Below the pieces are notes generated by a model. The model was given only the letters and a program-made list of their open reading frames with translations, had not been told where the DNA came from and searched no databases. Positions 29,900 through 34,299 of a stretch of 34,299 nucleotides of DNA are shown piece after piece. The stretch covers positions 1 through 34,299 of the forward strand of contig QKCC01000048.1 of NCBI GenBank assembly GCA_003245835.1, read 5' to 3'. This stretch comes from Spirochaetales bacterium. Lineage in GTDB: Bacteria > Spirochaetota > Spirochaetia > UBA9216. Within the stretch, counting starts at the first letter, position 1. The number at the start of each line of letters is the position of its first letter. The position numbers and the translations under genes were made by a program.

Positions 29900-31492
29900 A
29901 TGCAGAACGGTAGCGGTGTTTCCGGAATCAAACCAGGCAGGGCAATCTTAAAACTGCTCGTAATCTCGGCATTATTTCTTTCTGCAATTCCTCTGAGTGC
30001 AGAGCCCAGGATAGTCCGCGTCGGTGTTTTCGAAGCAGCTCCGCTGGTCAAAGTCGGCGAAGAAGGTCCTGACGGACTTTTTATTGAGCTTCTGGAGTAT
30101 TTTGCGGAGAAGAAGGACTGGAAGCTTGAGTGGGTCCAGAAACCCTGGAGTGAACTGCTTGTAATGCTTCAGAATGCAGAGATTGATATTCTGCCGGCAG
30201 TCAGTTATACCGTTGAACGGACCGCTGTGTATGATTTTACCAGGCAGCCGGTCTTTATAGACAGCGGAGTTGTATTTGCGAATCCTGATCTCGCTCTGCA
30301 TACAATCTTTGATCTGAAGGGAAGAAAGGTCGCTGCACTGAGCGGCAGCGTTTTCACAACGGGTTTTCTTGATTACATTGAATCTTTCGGCATCAGCTGC
30401 GAAATAATACTCTGCAAAGATAATATCGAGGTTATGAAGGCAATTTCGGAAGGCATTGCAGACGCAGGTGTCTGCATTTATTCGCTCGGAAACGAGCTTG
30501 CCAAAGAATTCCCTGTGGTTATTACACCAATCAGTTTTGCCCCTATGGCCCTGCATTTTGCAGTACCCAAAAACGCCGGTTCGGATCTTCTTGCTGCAAT
30601 AGACGATCTGATGGCCCCGATGCTTAATGATTCCGAATCCTTTTACAGCCAGGTATTCAGGAAATGGACCTCACAGAATGAACCTTTTAAACTTCCGGTA
30701 TGGATCAAAGCTTTAGCTGCCTTTGTGCTTACTGTTGGGGCCCTGATGATTTTGTGGAATTTTACCCTGAAACGCCAGATCGGACAGAAGACCAGGTCAC
30801 TCGAGGCTGAGATTTCCGAGCGCAAAGAGATTGCCCGGCAGCTGCAGAGTTCGCTTACTGAAAAAGAGACTCTTATCAGGGAACTCTACCACCGTACAAG
30901 AAACACTTTGCAGACAGTAAGGGGAATGCTGCTGATCCAGGCTGAGGATTATGAAGCAAATGATGAATTCCTGCTTCTTGTTAAAAAGACAGAGAACAGA
31001 ATCCAGTCTATGTCCATCGTGCACCAGCTGCTTTACAGTGCTCAGGACCTGTCGAGGATTTCTCTGAATGAGTATGTGAAAGAGTTGTCGGAATTCCTGA
31101 TACGCGATGCATCAGAAGGTGAGTGCAGTGTTTCAGTCGATTTCAGCATACCTGATGCAGAGATGCTACAGATCGACACGGCAATTCCGTTTGGTCTGAT
31201 ACTGAACGAGCTGATGACTAATTCACTGAGCTATGCTTTTCCGGACAGAAAAGAAGGCCGCATCGGCATTATGATCAACCGGCTCGGGAACGGCAGTCTG
31301 ATTTTGGATTACGGCGATGACGGCGTAGGTGTATCAAGCGGATTCGATCTCAGAAAACAAAATACCCTCGGGATCAGGCTTATCATCGACATAGTTGAAA
31401 TCCAGATGAAAGGTAAGATTATCTTCAGGAATGAAGACGGTCTTCATTACAGGATTGAAATACCGGAGAAGATTTATATAAAGCGTTTATAA
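29900..31492 (+). CDS. Sensor histidine kinase with solute-binding (SBP_bac_3) sensor
   Basis: 530 aa. A signal sequence (about 15-35) precedes a family 3 solute-binding domain (about 38-260), with RVGVFEAAPLVKV, DGLFIELLEYFAEKKDW, DILPAVSYTVERTAVYDFT and an SGSVFTTGFLDYI segment. One membrane helix (about 266-288) and a short coiled coil lead to a HisKA_2/HWE-type kinase. The phospho-acceptor is H331 in RELYHRTRNTLQTVRGML, the N-box is LNELMTNSLSYAF and the G-box DYGDDGVGVS. It probably binds a small polar solute in the periplasm and phosphorylates a response regulator in the cytoplasm. No regulator is adjacent, so it is an orphan here. AAGGAG precedes the ATG at 11-12 nt. Confidence 0.9.
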   Translation: MQNGSGVSGIKPGRAILKLLVISALFLSAIPLSAEPRIVRVGVFEAAPLVKVGEEGPDGLFIELLEYFAEKKDWKLEWVQKPWSELLVMLQNAEIDILPAVSYTVERTAVYDFTRQPVFIDSGVVFANPDLALHTIFDLKGRKVAALSGSVFTTGFLDYIESFGISCEIILCKDNIEVMKAISEGIADAGVCIYSLGNELAKEFPVVITPISFAPMALHFAVPKNAGSDLLAAIDDLMAPMLNDSESFYSQVFRKWTSQNEPFKLPVWIKALAAFVLTVGALMILWNFTLKRQIGQKTRSLEAEISERKEIARQLQSSLTEKETLIRELYHRTRNTLQTVRGMLLIQAEDYEANDEFLLLVKKTENRIQSMSIVHQLLYSAQDLSRISLNEYVKELSEFLIRDASEGECSVSVDFSIPDAEMLQIDTAIPFGLILNELMTNSLSYAFPDRKEGRIGIMINRLGNGSLILDYGDDGVGVSSGFDLRKQNTLGIRLIIDIVEIQMKGKIIFRNEDGLHYRIEIPEKIYIKRL

Positions 31493-31495
31493 TGC

Positions 31496-32458
31496 TCAGG
31501 ACCTGGTTCGGGGTATGGACCTGCGATCAATACCGTGTCCGATAAGGTACAGCTCCCATGTGCGTTTCATCGCAGAATTGAAATCCGTATAATTTATTCC
31601 GGATAATTCTGAAATCCGGGCACCTGAATAAAGCAGGCTTCTGTCCGGCGGAAACGGTATCGGCAGATTAAGAGTCTGCTGTACGCTCAGCCTTTCGACG
31701 TTCAGATCAATGCCTGATGCCTCCGAAAATGTCTCGATGAGCGTCCCGTACGAAATCTTCTCCGGGGCGGCAAGGTTAAAGCACTGCCCGCGGGTTTCCG
31801 GTGAATCGAGACACCAGGCCGTCAGAACCGCCGCATCCCAGACTGATACGAAGCTGTATTGCGGGACGCTGGTTCCGTCACCTTCCGTGCCTGGAATGAC
31901 TATCTTTTCACCGGCGATTATTTTTTCAAAAAACCAGCTCTCGCGCGGGGCGTAGTTGAATTTACCGAAAATAACGGCAGGGCGCAGGATTGTCCAGTCT
32001 GTTCCGCGGCCGGTACATATCCCGGCAGCTGCCTGCTCAGCCTGTAGCTTGTTCCAGACGTATCCGCCGTAGTCTTCGTCCCCGGGAAGCGGTGAATTAA
32101 GCAGCGGAGCCTCTTCCGTAAGCGGTACAGCCGGACCCTGTTCGGCATAAACCGAAGCAGTGCTGATAAGGATATACCTGCTGAGCTGTGAGCGCGAGAG
32201 AGCCTGCATCAGAATTTGAATATCGTCAGCTGTGTAAGCACAGAAATCAATCACAGCATCCCATTCCGAAGCAGCCAGTTTGCCGGCCATAAGACCGGCG
32301 TCGCGGCGATCGCATACGATTTCTTTTACGGCAGGGTTTCTGAACGGAATCTTTCCCCGGTTAAGGACTGTAATCTCACAGCCGCCCTTTTCAAGAAGAG
32401 TTTCTACAAATACCCTGCCGAAGAAGTAGCTGCCGCCGATTATCAGAATTTTTTTCAC
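31496..32458 (-). CDS. NAD-dependent epimerase/dehydratase family protein
   Basis: 320 aa. The start [20 protein letters not shown] is the Rossmann Gly-rich loop (GGxxFxG form). [11 protein letters not shown] and [14 protein letters not shown] give the Ser/Thr and the Tyr-x3-Lys catalytic set of extended SDRs, and [16 protein letters not shown] fits the substrate side. The GGxxFxGR variant occurs in atypical members acting on nucleotide sugars or similar; the substrate is unknown. The start codon is GTG at 32458, sharing bases with the TGA of the upstream chemoreceptor gene (GTGA), so translation is probably coupled. Its stop is 3 nt from that of the convergent kinase gene. Confidence 0.82.
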   Translation of the reverse strand: MKKILIIGGSYFFGRVFVETLLEKGGCEITVLNRGKIPFRNPAVKEIVCDRRDAGLMAGKLAASEWDAVIDFCAYTADDIQILMQALSRSQLSRYILISTASVYAEQGPAVPLTEEAPLLNSPLPGDEDYGGYVWNKLQAEQAAAGICTGRGTDWTILRPAVIFGKFNYAPRESWFFEKIIAGEKIVIPGTEGDGTSVPQYSFVSVWDAAVLTAWCLDSPETRGQCFNLAAPEKISYGTLIETFSEASGIDLNVERLSVQQTLNLPIPFPPDRSLLYSGARISELSGINYTDFNSAMKRTWELYLIGHGIDRRSIPRTRS

Positions 32459-34299
32459 AGCTTGAACTGATCCATCATTTCGCGTGTTTTTGAGTAAAGT
32501 ACGGAGGTTTTTTCCGCAGCTTCGGAAAGCTTGCTGAAACTGTCTTTCATCTGCTCATTTTTATCACGGATCATCGATGAGTTCTGCATGCTGCTGACTG
32601 AATCATTTTCAAGCCTTTCGAAATCGCTCATCAGGCCGTTTCCGATTACGGACAGCCTGCCTGCGATGTCGTTAAGCGAAACTGCAATATCTCTTGTAGC
32701 GGTTAACTGTTTAAGTACTTCGCGGTTGGTCCGATCATGTTCGGTCATTGTTTCCGCTATCAGAACCGATTCGTCATGGAGTCCGGTGAAAACCTTTTTC
32801 ATGCTGGTGAATGCATTGCCTGTCTGCTTTGCTGAGCTGAGCGAATCATGAATTTTTGCAGTTATATTCTTGATGCTTCCGGAACTCGATTTCAGGTGGG
32901 ATGAAGTATCTTCGGCGAGCTTTCTTATCTCATCTGCGACAACAGCAAAACCTCTTCCTGCTTCTCCCGCATGTGCCGCCTCAATTGCCGCATTCATTGC
33001 GAGCAGGTTGGTCTGGGCCGCTATCCCCGAGATCATATTGTTTATTGTCATCAGGTTATCTGAAAGGCCCGAGACCTCTGAAATGGACGATATTGTAACC
33101 TGGAGCTCTTCTTCACTCTGCCCCAGGGACTGCGCCAGTTTTTCGGTGTTGTTTTTTACGCTGTCGGTATGTTTCGAAACCTCCGAGATCGAGGCAACCA
33201 TTTCTTCAATTGCCGCAGAGGATTCGGAAATACTGGCGGATTGCTCCTCGACCATCGAAACGGTTTCGTCGACATTTGAAATCAGCTGCTTCCCGGTCTT
33301 GACCGAGGCGTTGACTATGGAGTCGACAGATGCGATGCTTGCAGTCATCCTCTCAAGCAGCTGCGAGATTGCTTCTATTCTTGCCGAGGAATCCTCTACG
33401 GTGCTGTTCAGAACCGCCTGATTCTGGTCCAGATCGTTGTAGACATCAATCGTAGTTTTAAGATGTTCATTTATCAGGCTGCTGAAAACATTCACCTGGC
33501 GGCTGATCATCGCCAATTCATCGACAGAAGAAATAAAAATGCGTTTGCTGAGATCCTTTTCTCCGGAGGTCATGTTCTTTAAACCGGAAAGTATATTCTG
33601 GTACAGCTCGGAAGAATTTCTGGACCATAGAACAATAAGCAGCAGCATAATCGCAAAAAAGACGCAAAGGGGAATAACTGAAGAAAAAAGCACATGCTTC
33701 AGCATTGCCATATCTTCGAAGAGTTCGGAAGTTGTAACAGCGTACAGGCTGTTAATGGAGACAAAAATGGTAACGCACATTGTCATGATACCGATAAACG
33801 ACGGGATAATTATAGTCTTCGTTTTCTGCCTGTTCTGTTCCACGGATAACGGAAAATAATCGATTTCAGCCTTGTACAGTTTATCAATTATAAACCGGTC
33901 AAGCATTACGTAAAGAAATCCGGCGGCAAGAAAACCGAACCCGAGCATGATGCCGAGGAAGGCACTTGTGTTCGCCACAGGTATCGACAGAAATTTTGTG
34001 CACACAGCAAACATTACCCCCAGAAAAAGCAGCGTAAGCAGAATACTGATTAACAGGCTTCTCAGGGGTACAGCACCGAAATCAAGAATGAAATCTTCAA
34101 TTTTCTGCTGATCTCCGGATATAAGTGAGATATCAGTAAGAGCTGTGCGTCTTATCCGTGAAAAGAATAAAAACTGAAGTATAAGCGTACCCGCGGCAGC
34201 GGCTGCGGTGATAATAGTAAATTTTGAGTAGATATCAGGATGCAGATTCGTGAAATATCTAATCAGGGGAATTAACGAAAAATAGAATACTGCATTTAT
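32455..34299 (-). CDS. Polytopic-membrane methyl-accepting chemotaxis protein (5' end missing)
   Basis: The frame is open from the stop at 32455 to the right edge, 614 residues without a start, so the N-terminus lies beyond the window. The visible N-terminal part has about six hydrophobic segments in place of the usual two, including [53 protein letters not shown] and [21 protein letters not shown] linker and a full signalling domain follow, with the tip [20 protein letters not shown] and [18 protein letters not shown]. There is no large extracytoplasmic domain, so it probably senses within the membrane or its energy state. An internal ATG at 34014 would cut through the membrane region and is unlikely to be the start. 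Confidence 0.88.
   Translation of the reverse strand: MNAVFYFSLIPLIRYFTNLHPDIYSKFTIITAAAAAGTLILQFLFFSRIRRTALTDISLISGDQQKIEDFILDFGAVPLRSLLISILLTLLFLGVMFAVCTKFLSIPVANTSAFLGIMLGFGFLAAGFLYVMLDRFIIDKLYKAEIDYFPLSVEQNRQKTKTIIIPSFIGIMTMCVTIFVSINSLYAVTTSELFEDMAMLKHVLFSSVIPLCVFFAIMLLLIVLWSRNSSELYQNILSGLKNMTSGEKDLSKRIFISSVDELAMISRQVNVFSSLINEHLKTTIDVYNDLDQNQAVLNSTVEDSSARIEAISQLLERMTASIASVDSIVNASVKTGKQLISNVDETVSMVEEQSASISESSAAIEEMVASISEVSKHTDSVKNNTEKLAQSLGQSEEELQVTISSISEVSGLSDNLMTINNMISGIAAQTNLLAMNAAIEAAHAGEAGRGFAVVADEIRKLAEDTSSHLKSSSGSIKNITAKIHDSLSSAKQTGNAFTSMKKVFTGLHDESVLIAETMTEHDRTNREVLKQLTATRDIAVSLNDIAGRLSVIGNGLMSDFERLENDSVSSMQNSSMIRDKNEQMKDSFSKLSEAAEKTSVLYSKTREMMDQFKL

Noticed and set aside
29972-30556. 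194-codon - strand frame inside the sensor kinase gene
   Set aside because: Antisense to a gene with complete domains; no independent evidence.
32870-33421. 183-codon + strand frame opposite the second chemoreceptor; it shares a segment with the antisense frame of the first receptor (12704-12955)
   Set aside because: The shared segment is only the reverse of the conserved signalling tip of both receptors, not a repeated gene or mobile element.

Overview
The window looks like chromosomal DNA of a motile, Gram-negative-type anaerobe, and a spirochaete (Spirochaetales-like) is my best guess. The support is two methyl-accepting chemotaxis proteins, lipoproteins with clear lipoboxes, a tungsten-type aldehyde ferredoxin oxidoreductase, a membrane polyferredoxin, ferrous iron uptake and moderate GC. 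The taxonomic call is inference: there is no rRNA and no decisive marker. I see no phage, IS element, CRISPR array or tRNA. Coding density is high, and no gap exceeds about 200 bases.

Region 1 (1-4465) is the most unusual part. A leftward operon encodes an SDR dehydrogenase, an aldehyde ferredoxin oxidoreductase carrying an N-terminal SCP2 lipid-carrier domain and a lysine-rich linker, a MoaD/ThiS-like protein ending in GGG, and a radical SAM protein cut by the left edge. A TetR-family regulator is divergent from it across 124 bp that hold face-to-face promoters. I read this as a regulated oxidation module for a hydrophobic alcohol/aldehyde, with the small protein and the radical SAM enzyme serving the pterin cofactor or enzyme maturation.

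Region 2 (4466-11310) holds small accessory genes: a SnoaL-like protein, a thioredoxin-fold protein with only one cysteine in its active-site motif, a DUF6512-like membrane protein, a 7-TM LuxR-type regulator, a NapH-like polyferredoxin, an AEC transporter, a B12-binding-type radical SAM protein, a 57-aa ORF, and a 143-aa protein framed by a promoter and a strong terminator.

Region 3 (11311-20791) contains a 948-aa chemoreceptor with a sugar-binding-protein-like domain fused after its cytoplasmic signalling domain, rlmKL, udk, an esterase, a phenylacetate-CoA ligase with a trailing ACT protein, and a lipoprotein hydrolase.

Region 4 (20814-24421) is an iron locus: feoA, feoB, a FeoB-associated Cys-rich peptide, and a His-rich polytopic membrane protein. 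A DtxR/IdeR-like box exactly fills the spacer of the feoA promoter. Region 5 (24537-34299) holds cobQ, a VOC protein, a small lipoprotein, a GltS-like symporter, a PlsC-type acyltransferase with a zinc ribbon, an orphan sensor kinase with a solute-binding sensor, an epimerase, and a second, polytopic chemoreceptor cut by the right edge.

A pattern runs across the window. At least six genes have a -10 hexamer ending only 6-8 nt before the ATG and no Shine-Dalgarno sequence, which predicts leaderless mRNAs. Most other genes have good AGGAG-type sites.
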